Assembly: GCA_013152795.1 (NCBI GenBank)
Contig: JAADFS010000185.1
Location: forward strand, 1 to 8,857
Source: Deferribacteres bacterium
GTDB lineage: Bacteria; Nitrospirota; Thermodesulfovibrionia; UBA6902
Direction of reading: 5' to 3'
Length of the DNA: 8,857 nucleotides
A program made the translations under genes and the position numbers. Shown one piece after another: positions 1 to 6,467 of the stretch. The notes beneath the pieces are model-generated. The model was not told the DNA's origin. It searched no databases and saw nothing but the letters and a program-made list of their open reading frames with translations. Each line of letters opens with the position of its first letter. Position 1 is the stretch's first letter.

Positions 1-275
1 AAAAGCTTTATCTGCGATTCCTTAAGGAAATATATCAAGTTCCCGTGATTCGTGTCCGTTGTCCGTGAACGTAAAAGACAAAAAAACAAAAACGGACACG
101 GTTAACCGACACGGAGAACGGCCTTTTTCCCGTTATTTCCTGCAACAAAGAGTTGTTTTCCAATATCCCATCGCTTTATAAAGGTTTTACGGCAGCCTCC
201 CTTGCCGGTTTATGCAATGTTAAGGTTAAGTTAATCTAAGGGAGGAGGTTAGAAGGGACCAAGACGAGGGAAGGT
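1..275. other. Non-coding stretch with inverted-repeat cluster
   Basis: No convincing gene is seen on either strand. The left part (about 41-115) contains repeated GTCCGT / ACGGAC words, described under the separate repeat entry. A weaker 5-bp hairpin (CGGCA at 190-194, TGCCG at 203-207, 8-base loop) lies downstream of the Uma2-like gene. It is not followed by a convincing T tract in either direction, so I do not call it a terminator. Confidence 0.5.
51..115. repeat. Inverted repeat with 10-bp perfect arms
   Basis: CGTGTCCGTT at 51-60 is perfectly complementary to AACGGACACG at 91-100, separated by a 30-base A-rich loop. The same words recur: GTCCGT at 61-66 and GACACGG at both 95-101 and 108-114. 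TCCGTG (62-67) could also pair with CACGGA (110-115). A 10-bp palindrome CGGTTAACCG sits at 99-108. This is what the sequence shows; it could be a dispersed intergenic palindromic element, a transcript-end structure, or a degraded element. No gene for a transposase is nearby. Confidence 0.55.
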
Positions 276-827
276 TCAGAATATATTCTTCAACACTATC
301 TTTAAGTCTCCCAGGGAAACTGACTCGAGGGTTTCATTCTTACCATAGGCATGGTGAAGGGTGTAAGTGCCATCCCTGGGAATATATATTTCTATTGATT
401 CTTCCTCGGGGATTACTATCCAGTATTCCTTTACACCGGACCTTGCATACAACCTCTTCTTCTGCACAAAATCTCTGTAGGCGGTACTTTCAGAGATTAT
501 CTCTATGACGAGGTCAGGCGCGCCCTGTATGTTCTTTTCACCTATGATATTCAACCTCTCCTTTGAGATAAACAGTATGTCAGGCTGTACAACATTCTCA
601 TCATCAAGATACACATCACACGGTGCATAAAAAACCTCTCCAATGTCATTTTCTGTTACGAATTTCTCAAGTACAAACTCTATTTTTCTTGAAATCCTTT
701 GATGTCGCGGCACAGGTGAAGGTGTCATAAGCAATTCTCCCTCTATCAGCTCATACCTCTCGTCTTCAGGGGTTTTAAGATAATCTTCATAGGTGTGTTT
801 TTTCTTTTCTGCAGCAGTCGGGGCCAT
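276..827 (-). CDS. Uma2 family (DUF820) PD-(D/E)XK nuclease-fold protein
   Basis: A 183-residue cytoplasmic protein of the Uma2/DUF820 family, whose members have a restriction-endonuclease-like fold and are mostly of unknown function. The family pattern is clear: an N-terminal YELIEGEL segment (25-32), VQPD with Asp83 as the first acidic site, APDLVIEI (103-110) giving Asp105 and Glu109, a basic stretch around Lys123-Lys124, and the GVKEYWIV strand (131-138). The acidic and lysine residues needed for a PD-(D/E)XK active centre therefore appear present. The length is normal for the family. The ATG at 827 has AGGAG at 837-841, nine bases upstream, and a promoter candidate lies at 858-887. It is probably monocistronic. 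Such genes are common in multiple copies in cyanobacteria and many anaerobes. The family call is secure; the biological role is unknown. Confidence 0.9.
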   Translation of the reverse strand: MAPTAAEKKKHTYEDYLKTPEDERYELIEGELLMTPSPVPRHQRISRKIEFVLEKFVTENDIGEVFYAPCDVYLDDENVVQPDILFISKERLNIIGEKNIQGAPDLVIEIISESTAYRDFVQKKRLYARSGVKEYWIVIPEEESIEIYIPRDGTYTLHHAYGKNETLESVSLGDLKIVLKNIF

Positions 828-857
828 GAAGGAAAGCTCCTTTAATTTCTTATTTTT

Positions 858-887
858 ATTCTATTAAATGGATAATAAGGATGTCAA
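858..887 (-). promoter_or_regulatory. Sigma-70-like promoter of the Uma2-family gene
   Basis: On the minus strand a perfect -35 TTGACA (882-887) is followed, after 18 bases, by TAGAAT (858-863, five of six matches to TATAAT). Transcription would begin near 851, only some 24 bases upstream of the ATG at 827, leaving room for the AGGAG ribosome binding site at 837-841. This is predicted from sequence only. Confidence 0.6.
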
Positions 888-926
888 ACCAAATGGGATC
901 TAATCATGCCAGCGCAAAAACAGCCT

Positions 927-1062
927 TCACGTAAGCGCAAAAAATTCTCTTGTATACCCCCTGTCCACATCTTCTGGGGTCGGTATACTCCAGCCAATAT
1001 TGCCGGTATGACCAATATAATACTTGTGGGTGGTTTCTCGGGATATATACAACGTAGGACAA
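927..1062 (-). pseudogene. GIY-YIG nuclease remnant downstream of tRNA-Asn
   Basis: The minus strand just downstream of the tRNA holds the two halves of a GIY-YIG domain in different frames. YVVYI is encoded at 1042-1056, and YYIGHTGNI at 996-1022 in another frame. The gap of 19 bases is not a multiple of three. The second frame runs open to a TGA at 927-929, but lacks the usual RL..HN region and the later catalytic glutamate. The first frame could begin at a TTG at 1060-1062. Small intact GIY-YIG proteins (about 80-100 residues) match this VYI...YYIGHTGN signature closely. I therefore read this as a decayed, truncated gene. No function is expected. The short length makes the call moderately rather than highly certain. 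Confidence 0.55.
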
Positions 1063-1097
1063 TATTCTCGGAAGTCCTGTAAAATTGTCATCAAAAA

Positions 1098-1173
1098 TGG
1101 CTCCCGGGGAGGGACTCGAACCCCCGACTAAGTGGTTAACAGCCACCCGCTCTGCCGACTGAGCTACCCGGGA
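1098..1173 (-). tRNA. tRNA-Asn (anticodon GUU)
   Basis: A full 76-nt cloverleaf is read on the minus strand. The acceptor stem is TCCCGGG/CCCGGGA with discriminator G and an encoded CCA (1098-1100). The D arm is GCTC/GAGC. The anticodon stem is GGTGG/CCACT with loop CTGTTAA, giving anticodon GTT for asparagine. The variable loop has five bases. The T arm is GGGGG/CCCTC with loop TTCGAGT. There is no intron or mismatch beyond tolerated G-U pairs. It has its own promoter upstream (1214-1242). Confidence 0.97.
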
Positions 1174-1366
1174 ACTGCTGACTCTGTAACCGGCACTTAA
1201 ACAATGACCTACTATTATAAGGAGAAAATTTTACAAATTCAATAGGATTCCAGCAATTTGCTGAAAAACCCCGAAAATCCCTCTCCTGCCCTTCTATGTT
1301 TAACCTTACAGTGGCAAAAAAACATTGCTGGCGGGGCCAAGGCAGGCTGCCGGAAACGGACAAAAA
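1174..1366. other. Gap between the cytochrome operon end and tRNA-Asn
   Basis: This 193-base stretch contains the tRNA promoter (1214-1242) and the 3' end region of the cytochrome operon. A seven-base T run on the minus strand (1316-1322) follows a small 4-bp hairpin (1329-1339), but the stem is weak and separated from the T run by six bases. Termination of the operon is therefore not clearly visible. No coding sequence is supported here. Confidence 0.5.
1214..1242 (-). promoter_or_regulatory. Sigma-70-like promoter of tRNA-Asn
   Basis: On the minus strand TTGAAT (1237-1242) and a perfect TATAAT (1214-1219) are separated by exactly 17 bases. The predicted start near 1207 would give a roughly 34-nt 5' leader before the mature tRNA end at 1173, typical for RNase P processing. 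It indicates that the tRNA is transcribed independently of the upstream cytochrome operon. Confidence 0.75.
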
Positions 1367-3466
1367 TCATTTCACGATATTATAGCCCGGGGGGGAGGTC
1401 TCTACTCTTTCAACCGGGTCATGAAAATACTTGTATCTGAAAAGGGCGTCAAGGCCGTGACAGTCTATGCAGATATTGTTGTAGCTTACGTTTCGCAGGA
1501 AACTGTTTGTTGCATTGCCTTCAACGTTCTTGCCGCTGCCCTTTTTCTTGACCAGGGGACTCCATTGATGGGCGTTATGGCAGGTCGCGCACGAGATGTT
1601 GCCGACATGTGTCAGCTCGCCGGTCTTTTTGTCGTAAATGGGCGCGTAATCTATTGCATTTTTGTCGCTGCGCATGACGTTGTTTATCAGCTTGTCATCC
1701 GGATGCGTTGCTATCAACGGTATCCTTTTCTCACCGGGATTGCCCTTGGAATGGCAGCTCGTGCATAGTGAATCTATAATCTCCTCGCCGGGGGCGATCT
1801 TGCCGTACTTCCTTGCCCACAGCTTTATCTTGTTGGGGCTGTTGTGGACAAGATGGCAGGCCCCGCACTCCCCGGATTCCTTTACGGTCTGGCCCAGCAG
1901 GTTTTTGGCCTGAGGGGCCGTGACATTGAGGTCGTGATCGGTTCCGTCGACAAGCGCCTTGTCCACATGACACGTCTTGCACAGGTCGGAAGACGGGGCG
2001 TTCCTCTTTCTCAGGAAGCTGTTGGTCGCGTCGCCTTCCATGTTTTTGTATGCATAGTTTTTTATAACCCGTTTCTCAGGATCCCAGGTGTGCGGCTCGT
2101 GGCACGTCAGACAGACGAGCTTGCCGCTTACCGTCTTGTTGCCCGCGCCGTCGTACAGCGGCAGCGGTGGGGTGATGTTCAGATTCGCCAGCGTGACGTT
2201 GACAGGATGGTAATTGTCCCCGATCAGCTTCTTTTTGGCTGCACCGTCCTTGTTGTGGCATGCGGCGCATAAGCGCGAGACAAAGTCCTTGCCCCCCGGA
2301 AGAGCTTTCGCCCAGAGATGTTTCTCCACGGCATTGTGCGGCACATGGCATGCGCTGCACGGACCCGATACGGATGCCTTGAAACCCTGCGCGTTCTTTT
2401 CCTCCGGGGCCGTCACCGTGAGATTATGGTCGGAGGTTATCACCGGCTTTTTGTCGGTATGGCATTTCAGGCACAGCTTAGAGGAGAAGTTGGATATCCT
2501 CAGGAAGCTGTTCAGGGCATCGCCCTCCACGTCTTTGCCGCCCTTGTTTGACGGCGAGTTGGGGTCCCATCTGTGGACATTATGACAGGTAAAACACTGA
2601 ACCCTGCCCCTCGGGTCTTTGGTCCCGTCCTCTGCAAATAGAGGCAGCCCCTTCGTCTGCCCTCCGCGAAGTGGAGGGACGTTTACCGGATGAGTGTATC
2701 TGCCGGTGCGCTTGATCTTGTACGGGGTTTTATCTCCGTGACAGCTCAGACACAACTGGGGCGCTGCCGGCGTACCCTTTTTAAGCGGCCGTGCCCAGAG
2801 TTTCTTGCCGGCGGCATTATGCGGTGTATGGCATGCGCCGCACGGGCCTGACTCGGAGAGGGGCTGATTTTTTATGTTTTTCTCCCGGGGCAGTGTTATC
2901 CTCAGGTCGTGTTTTGTATCAACCACATTCTTCTGGTCCACATGGCAGATCATGCACAGCTCTGAATTTTTATTGCTGATCAGCAATATCCTCTCCCCCA
3001 GTGCGCCGTGCACCCTGTGGCAGGACTGGCAGATAACCTTGTTTTTCTCAGTCGCCCTCTTGGCGCCGACCATGTAGAGTTTTTCCGGCAGTTTAAGGGC
3101 TGTCGTGTGCAGGGGATGGCCGTTGGATGTTTTGTAGTCCGCCTGGCTCTTGTGGCACATCTCGCAAAGGCTCGAGTCAATGTTGCGCTCCCTGTAAACG
3201 GCCGTCCGGCCGGTGGGGTCACCGTGAGGGGCGGCACCCTTGCCGTGCGCTGAATGGCACGTGCCGCAGTATATCTCTCCCTTTACGCTCAGTGGTAGTT
3301 CGGGCGGTACCGTGACATTCTTCGAGGGCTTGACGAATACGGGATGCCTGTTGAATTTCCAGACTATGTCACGGGAGTCTTTTACATATCCGTCGTGGCA
3401 ACTGTAGCATATCTGCTCCGAGCTCACAACACCCTGCGTGTCATCAGGACGTTGCCGGGCTGCCAC
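1367..3466 (-). CDS. Main body (17 haems) of an exported 18-haem cytochrome c, cut off from its signal peptide by a frameshift
   Basis: This frame encodes 17 CXXCH haem-attachment motifs. From the GTG at 3466 they begin at residues 20, 67, 101, 146, 171, 209, 239, 291, 332, 370, 400, 452, 496, 534, 568, 626 and 666. Many follow the doubled-CXXCH pattern (CxxCHxxH...LCxxCH) of large periplasmic or extracellular multihaem cytochromes. A four-haem module with conserved HPVNV, EGxAxNSFLR, VTAP and SGxCxACH words repeats about three and a half times. The frame has no signal peptide and no convincing ribosome site at 3466, so translation from there would give an apoprotein unable to receive haem. 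The missing N-terminus is encoded in the overlapping frame at 3424-3642. Adding one G at about 3445 restores one 758-residue, 18-haem protein. It is the last gene of the operon, consistent with a terminal electron acceptor or donor. Its substrate is unknown. Confidence 0.9.
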   Translation of the reverse strand: MAARQRPDDTQGVVSSEQICYSCHDGYVKDSRDIVWKFNRHPVFVKPSKNVTVPPELPLSVKGEIYCGTCHSAHGKGAAPHGDPTGRTAVYRERNIDSSLCEMCHKSQADYKTSNGHPLHTTALKLPEKLYMVGAKRATEKNKVICQSCHRVHGALGERILLISNKNSELCMICHVDQKNVVDTKHDLRITLPREKNIKNQPLSESGPCGACHTPHNAAGKKLWARPLKKGTPAAPQLCLSCHGDKTPYKIKRTGRYTHPVNVPPLRGGQTKGLPLFAEDGTKDPRGRVQCFTCHNVHRWDPNSPSNKGGKDVEGDALNSFLRISNFSSKLCLKCHTDKKPVITSDHNLTVTAPEEKNAQGFKASVSGPCSACHVPHNAVEKHLWAKALPGGKDFVSRLCAACHNKDGAAKKKLIGDNYHPVNVTLANLNITPPLPLYDGAGNKTVSGKLVCLTCHEPHTWDPEKRVIKNYAYKNMEGDATNSFLRKRNAPSSDLCKTCHVDKALVDGTDHDLNVTAPQAKNLLGQTVKESGECGACHLVHNSPNKIKLWARKYGKIAPGEEIIDSLCTSCHSKGNPGEKRIPLIATHPDDKLINNVMRSDKNAIDYAPIYDKKTGELTHVGNISCATCHNAHQWSPLVKKKGSGKNVEGNATNSFLRNVSYNNICIDCHGLDALFRYKYFHDPVERVETSPPGYNIVK

Positions 3467-3642
3467 TCAACCAGGGTCTCCTTGTCGGTCCTGAATTCGT
3501 CCAGCCACATGATGTGGCACATGACACAGTCCCTCTTTGAAGACATCTCCAGTGCAAAGGCACGCGGCGGAACCGCAGCGATGATAAGGTATACAACGCA
3601 TAAAACAAACAAATATTTTGCACTCTTAAAAACAGGATACAT
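3424..3642 (-). CDS. 5' part of the 18-haem cytochrome c gene: signal peptide and first haem site
   Basis: The 72-residue frame starts with a good Sec signal peptide: a lysine-containing n-region, a hydrophobic core at about 10-23, and a likely cleavage after AFA at 28-30. The first haem motif CVMCH follows at 39-43. The frame then runs into a TGA at 3424. The residues up to Leu66 (codon 3447-3445) continue naturally into DDTQGVVSSEQICYSCH of the longer frame if one G is added. Hence this is the beginning of the downstream cytochrome and not a separate small gene. The ATG at 3642 lies nine bases after the stop codon of the NHL gene and has only a poor SD (GTGAAAAA), which suggests coupled translation. 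A GTG at 3650 opens another frame but gives no haem motif and is rejected. Confidence 0.85.
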   Translation of the reverse strand: MYPVFKSAKYLFVLCVVYLIIAAVPPRAFALEMSSKRDCVMCHIMWLDEFRTDKETLVEWQPGNVLMTRRVL

Positions 3643-3651
3643 TTTTTCACG

Positions 3652-4569
3652 CTATTCCAGTAGTTTCAGCACCGTTATCTTGTTGCCCCTCATCTCCACT
3701 ACCAGCAGCCGGCCGGCCTTGTCGACGACAAGGCCCACAGGGGACTTGAACACCCTCTTTTCACCTTTTTTACAGATGACACCTATGAATCTTCCGAGGT
3801 CTGTAAATACCTGTAATACTCCCATGTAGCTGTCGCTGACAATCACCCGGTTCTTCCGGTCTATCGCAACACCCTTGGGCCTGAAAAACTCGCCCGGCAG
3901 CACCCCCCAGGAGCCGATAGCCGCTATAAATTCTCCGGACGGATCGAATTTCTGGACCCTTGTGTTGAGCACATCCACTACAAAGACTTCATTGGACGGG
4001 TTCAGGGCCAGTATGCCTGGATATCTGAACTCACCGTACTGTTCGCCGAAGTTTCCCCATTCAAATTCAAAGACGCCGTTCTGGCGGTAGACCTTTATCC
4101 TGTGGTTTTCATTGTCCGAAACGTAGAGGTAATCCTTGAGCCGTGAGACCGCGACATCAACGGGATCCGGCGGCACCTCGTCCGGCTCCCTCCGGACCGA
4201 AAACATGTAGAGGAAATTGCCTTTCAGATCAAAGACCTGTATCCTGTGATTGCGGGAGTCCGCAATAAAGACCTTGCCGCCTTCCGATATGTCTATCCCG
4301 AGGGGGAACTTGAACTGCCCCTTGCCGCTGCCCTCGCTGCCGAAGGCGAATTTCCACCTGCCGTTTCTGTCAACCACTATCACCCTGTTGTTAACGCCGT
4401 CAACCAGGTAGATATCGCCGTTGGGCGCCACAGCGAGATCGCTCGGCTGGTTGGCTCCGGGCCTGATATCAAAGAGAAACTTCGTATTGACACATTCGAG
4501 GGCGAACAGACTGTCCGGAACAGTTGGAATGGAAAAAATGAGTATTAAATAAATATAAAGAAGTCGCAA
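3652..4569 (-). CDS. Exported NHL-repeat beta-propeller protein
   Basis: A 305-residue protein with an N-terminal hydrophobic signal sequence (about residues 3-24, ending ...DSLFALE) followed by six NHL repeats. They start near QPSDLAVAPNG, FPLGIDIS, DPVDVAVS, YPGILALN, RPKGVAID and SPVGLVVD, each followed by an I/V-x-V-x-D and NxRIQVF-like strand. This fits one closed six-blade propeller with little else. It carries no haem motif. NHL propellers are binding scaffolds, so a docking or assembly role for the neighbouring cytochromes is likely but inferred. The start is TTG at 4569 with only a weak GAAGAAAA upstream. A CTG at 4584 in the same frame would give a more typical MKKTAL n-region, so the exact start is uncertain. 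The gene ends nine bases before the 18-haem cytochrome start, implying tight co-expression. Confidence 0.88.
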   Translation of the reverse strand: MRLLYIYLILIFSIPTVPDSLFALECVNTKFLFDIRPGANQPSDLAVAPNGDIYLVDGVNNRVIVVDRNGRWKFAFGSEGSGKGQFKFPLGIDISEGGKVFIADSRNHRIQVFDLKGNFLYMFSVRREPDEVPPDPVDVAVSRLKDYLYVSDNENHRIKVYRQNGVFEFEWGNFGEQYGEFRYPGILALNPSNEVFVVDVLNTRVQKFDPSGEFIAAIGSWGVLPGEFFRPKGVAIDRKNRVIVSDSYMGVLQVFTDLGRFIGVICKKGEKRVFKSPVGLVVDKAGRLLVVEMRGNKITVLKLLE

Positions 4570-4605
4570 GGCAGTTTTCTTCAGTTCAGTATATGTGGAA
4601 TTGAA

Positions 4606-4630
4606 AGGGTCCGGATCGCAGCCGGACCCT
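4606..4630 (-). terminator. Strong intercistronic hairpin, possible partial terminator or RNA stabiliser
   Basis: AGGGTCCGG and CCGGACCCT form a perfect 9-bp stem with a 7-base loop in the 109-base gap between the trihaem cytochrome and the NHL gene. On the transcribed (minus) strand it is followed only by TTTCAATTCC. A classical rho-independent terminator would have a longer U run, so leaky termination or protection of the upstream mRNA against 3' decay is the more likely role. It could set different levels for the membrane module and the NHL/18-haem pair. Confidence 0.5.
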
Positions 4631-4678
4631 CCCTTTAATGTAAAAAAACTATGTCAGCAGGATGAAAAGATCCTGATT

Positions 4679-5506
4679 CTATTTGAACAGATTAGGTATA
4701 TAAAATGTCTCATACTTTGTGATCAGGCCCTTGATGTTCAGCTCCTGAAGATCTATGGTCCTGTTGTCGGCAAATCCCAGCTTTTTGAAATCAAGGATGC
4801 TCTTCTTTGAATGGCATACCTTGCATTCATGGCCTTTGGGCTTGATATTCACATGGAATTTCTTCTTGACATTATCCCTCTGCTCAGGCGTGAGTTTGTC
4901 TCTCACCCTTACATAATCCCTTGCCAGGGGCGCATTCTGCACCTGGATGGCGGAGACAAGCCTGTTACCCTTGACAACGTAAGGGGCAATCTTGGAAAAC
5001 TGGTCCTCCACCTCTACAAGGTTGCCTGTCTCCGGGTCGTAACTCGTGCCGAAAAACGGCCCCGGAGGATTTTCCTCGTAGGGATTATACCACTTGTAGA
5101 CTATCTTCATACCCTTTTTCTGCTCCAGGTGACATGTTTCACAAACAAAAAACTGTGTATGCATATTCAGAAGTGACCTGACCTTTTTGTTCTTACTGTG
5201 AGGATAGCTGGAGTGGCATATGTAACATACCGGCTGGTCTTTCTCCGGCAGTTGCGGATATTCGACCATGTTGTGAAAATGCCTGTGCTTTTCCATCTCC
5301 TCCTGGCGCCTGACTTCCTCCAGGATGGCGGATTTTTTCTTTTCTTCAAGTTTCTTCTGTAACGGCACCAGTACTGCGGGGCCTTCGGGAGAGAACGTAA
5401 CCTGATATATGGCGACTCCCAGCACTGAAAGCGTGATTAGCATGAATATGGCGCCGATTAAATATACTGATGCGGGATGTTCTAATCGTTTTGGTTCACC
5501 TGGCAA
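4679..5506 (-). CDS. Membrane-anchored trihaem cytochrome c
   Basis: A 275-residue protein with one N-terminal membrane helix (about 12-36), then a highly charged Lys/Glu-rich, probably helical stalk (about 48-76), then a periplasmic domain. Haem motifs are CYICH (94-98), CETCH (122-126) and CKVCH (228-232). Extra histidines that could serve as axial ligands include those at 74, 76, 78, 103, 116, 218 and 226. About 100 residues without a CXXCH separate the second and third sites. I do not recognise a named family beyond multihaem c-type cytochrome. The TTG at 5506 is the only upstream choice: a TAA sits directly before it in frame, and a very strong GGAGGTGA ribosome site lies just upstream. 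It is 17 bases behind the cytochrome b gene, so both are likely subunits of one inner-membrane complex. An electron-transfer role is inferred. Confidence 0.9.
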   Translation of the reverse strand: MPGEPKRLEHPASVYLIGAIFMLITLSVLGVAIYQVTFSPEGPAVLVPLQKKLEEKKKSAILEEVRRQEEMEKHRHFHNMVEYPQLPEKDQPVCYICHSSYPHSKNKKVRSLLNMHTQFFVCETCHLEQKKGMKIVYKWYNPYEENPPGPFFGTSYDPETGNLVEVEDQFSKIAPYVVKGNRLVSAIQVQNAPLARDYVRVRDKLTPEQRDNVKKKFHVNIKPKGHECKVCHSKKSILDFKKLGFADNRTIDLQELNIKGLITKYETFYIPNLFK

Positions 5507-5513
5507 TTAAAGG

Positions 5514-5522
5514 TCACCTCCT
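5514..5522 (-). promoter_or_regulatory. Strong ribosome binding site deciding a TTG start
   Basis: The minus strand reads AGGAGGTGA here, a near-complete complement to the 3' end of 16S rRNA, seven bases before the TTG at 5506. There is no ATG or GTG in the right frame upstream because a TAA precedes the TTG. This supports TTG as the true initiator of the trihaem cytochrome. Confidence 0.8.
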
Positions 5523-5523
5523 A

Positions 5524-6399
5524 TTAGTTAGTCTCAAAGCCTTTTTCTTTTAAAAGTTTCTTCATGTATTCTCTTTCTTCCGGAATTTCCCTCAGATTGT
5601 TGAGATATTCCAGGAAGTGCTCCTCTATCTGATGTTCCCTCGTGATTTTCCCTGTTATAAACACCCATTGAAGCGGGAACCTGCCCGGCACAAGATGCAC
5701 GTTGCTCCAGTGCCAGAACACCACCACGGTAATCGCCATCACCGCCTCATCAGCGTGCATCAGCCTTGCAAGGTTCTGTGCAAACTGGGGATTGGGCCAG
5801 ATGGTCGCCATTGTCTCGGGAAACAACAGCGTCGTCCCCGCTGTTACAAGTACGAAGGTGCCCCAGAGGATCGCCAGGTAGTGAAGCTTCTGCTTGTACA
5901 TGAATTTTTCCATCTTGGGCCTGTAAGGCTCTTTGCCGAGAAAGTACTTGATGTCATGAATTGCATCCTGAATATCCTTCAGGCGGGGAACCTGCGTTCT
6001 CTTTATATCAAATTCCTTTTTTATAATCTTGTACAGTGTTCCTGCAATAATGGTGGCGATATGATATACGCTCGCAAGAACCATAAACGCGGCGGATATG
6101 CGGTGGATCAGCCTTGCGGTGTCAGGCCCGCCGAAGAGGTCCATTACATAATACGTCCACCACAGACCGCTGTAATGAAGGGCAAGCCCGGTAGCCGCCA
6201 GCACAAGAAACGTCACAAATGTCACAAAGTGCTGGATAACTATATGAACTGAATATCGCGGCAGGTCGCCGAGAGGGTCTGATTTCACATATTTGTAAAT
6301 ATTCCGCGGTATGTTTCCCACACCCTCAACATATGTGGTATCACCCTCAAGTTCGGCGGTACCGGCGGAACCTGCAATCTCTTCGGAAATGGTTGCCAT
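5524..6399 (-). CDS. Cytochrome b subunit, four-helix di-haem quinol oxidoreductase type
   Basis: A 291-residue integral membrane protein resembling the formate-dehydrogenase gamma / Ni-hydrogenase cytochrome b family. Four membrane helices are visible at about 54-76, 98-124, 170-192 and 213-240. Candidate haem-b ligands lie in or at the helix ends: His57 and His75 (helix 1), His99 and His113 (helix 2), His173 (helix 3), and His215, His230 and His235 (helix 4). A soluble loop of about 45 residues joins helices 2 and 3, and both ends look cytoplasmic. The ATG at 6399 has GGAGG eight bases upstream. In this family the subunit exchanges electrons with menaquinone in the inner membrane. Here the partners would be the flanking membrane cytochromes c, not a molybdenum or nickel enzyme, because none is encoded nearby. 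Family call strong; direction of electron flow unknown. Confidence 0.9.
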   Translation of the reverse strand: MATISEEIAGSAGTAELEGDTTYVEGVGNIPRNIYKYVKSDPLGDLPRYSVHIVIQHFVTFVTFLVLAATGLALHYSGLWWTYYVMDLFGGPDTARLIHRISAAFMVLASVYHIATIIAGTLYKIIKKEFDIKRTQVPRLKDIQDAIHDIKYFLGKEPYRPKMEKFMYKQKLHYLAILWGTFVLVTAGTTLLFPETMATIWPNPQFAQNLARLMHADEAVMAITVVVFWHWSNVHLVPGRFPLQWVFITGKITREHQIEEHFLEYLNNLREIPEEREYMKKLLKEKGFETN

Positions 6400-6467
6400 A
6401 TATTATACCTCCCATAGTGTGTTTAAGATTACTTCTGCTTCACCCGCACGTTATTTATTTACAACTT

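Noticed and set aside
904..1146. An 80-residue protein running out of the tRNA on the minus strand
   Set aside because: Its N-terminal part is translated tRNA sequence. Only the short YVVYI part matches a GIY-YIG protein, and the rest is frameshifted.
1316..1339. Rho-independent terminator of the cytochrome operon
   Set aside because: The stem is only 4 bp (TGGC/GCCA) and the seven-base T run begins six bases after it. Too weak to call.
1325..3253. Many plus-strand open frames opposite the 18-haem gene
   Set aside because: They are shadows of a strongly patterned cytochrome gene and have no family motifs of their own.
3424..3466. Programmed -1 ribosomal frameshift joining the two cytochrome frames
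   Set aside because: The junction (CAACGTCCTGATGAC) has no slippery heptamer. A missing base is simpler.
3444..3650. Alternative frame from a GTG at 3650 starting MKKC
   Set aside because: It has a lysine-rich start, but it lacks the CVMCH haem motif and the signal cleavage site present in the ATG-3642 frame, and it does not lead into the 17-haem frame.
5617..6252. A 211-residue plus-strand frame opposite cytochrome b
   Set aside because: The minus-strand membrane protein with proper helices and histidines is clearly the real gene. The antisense frame has no recognisable domain.
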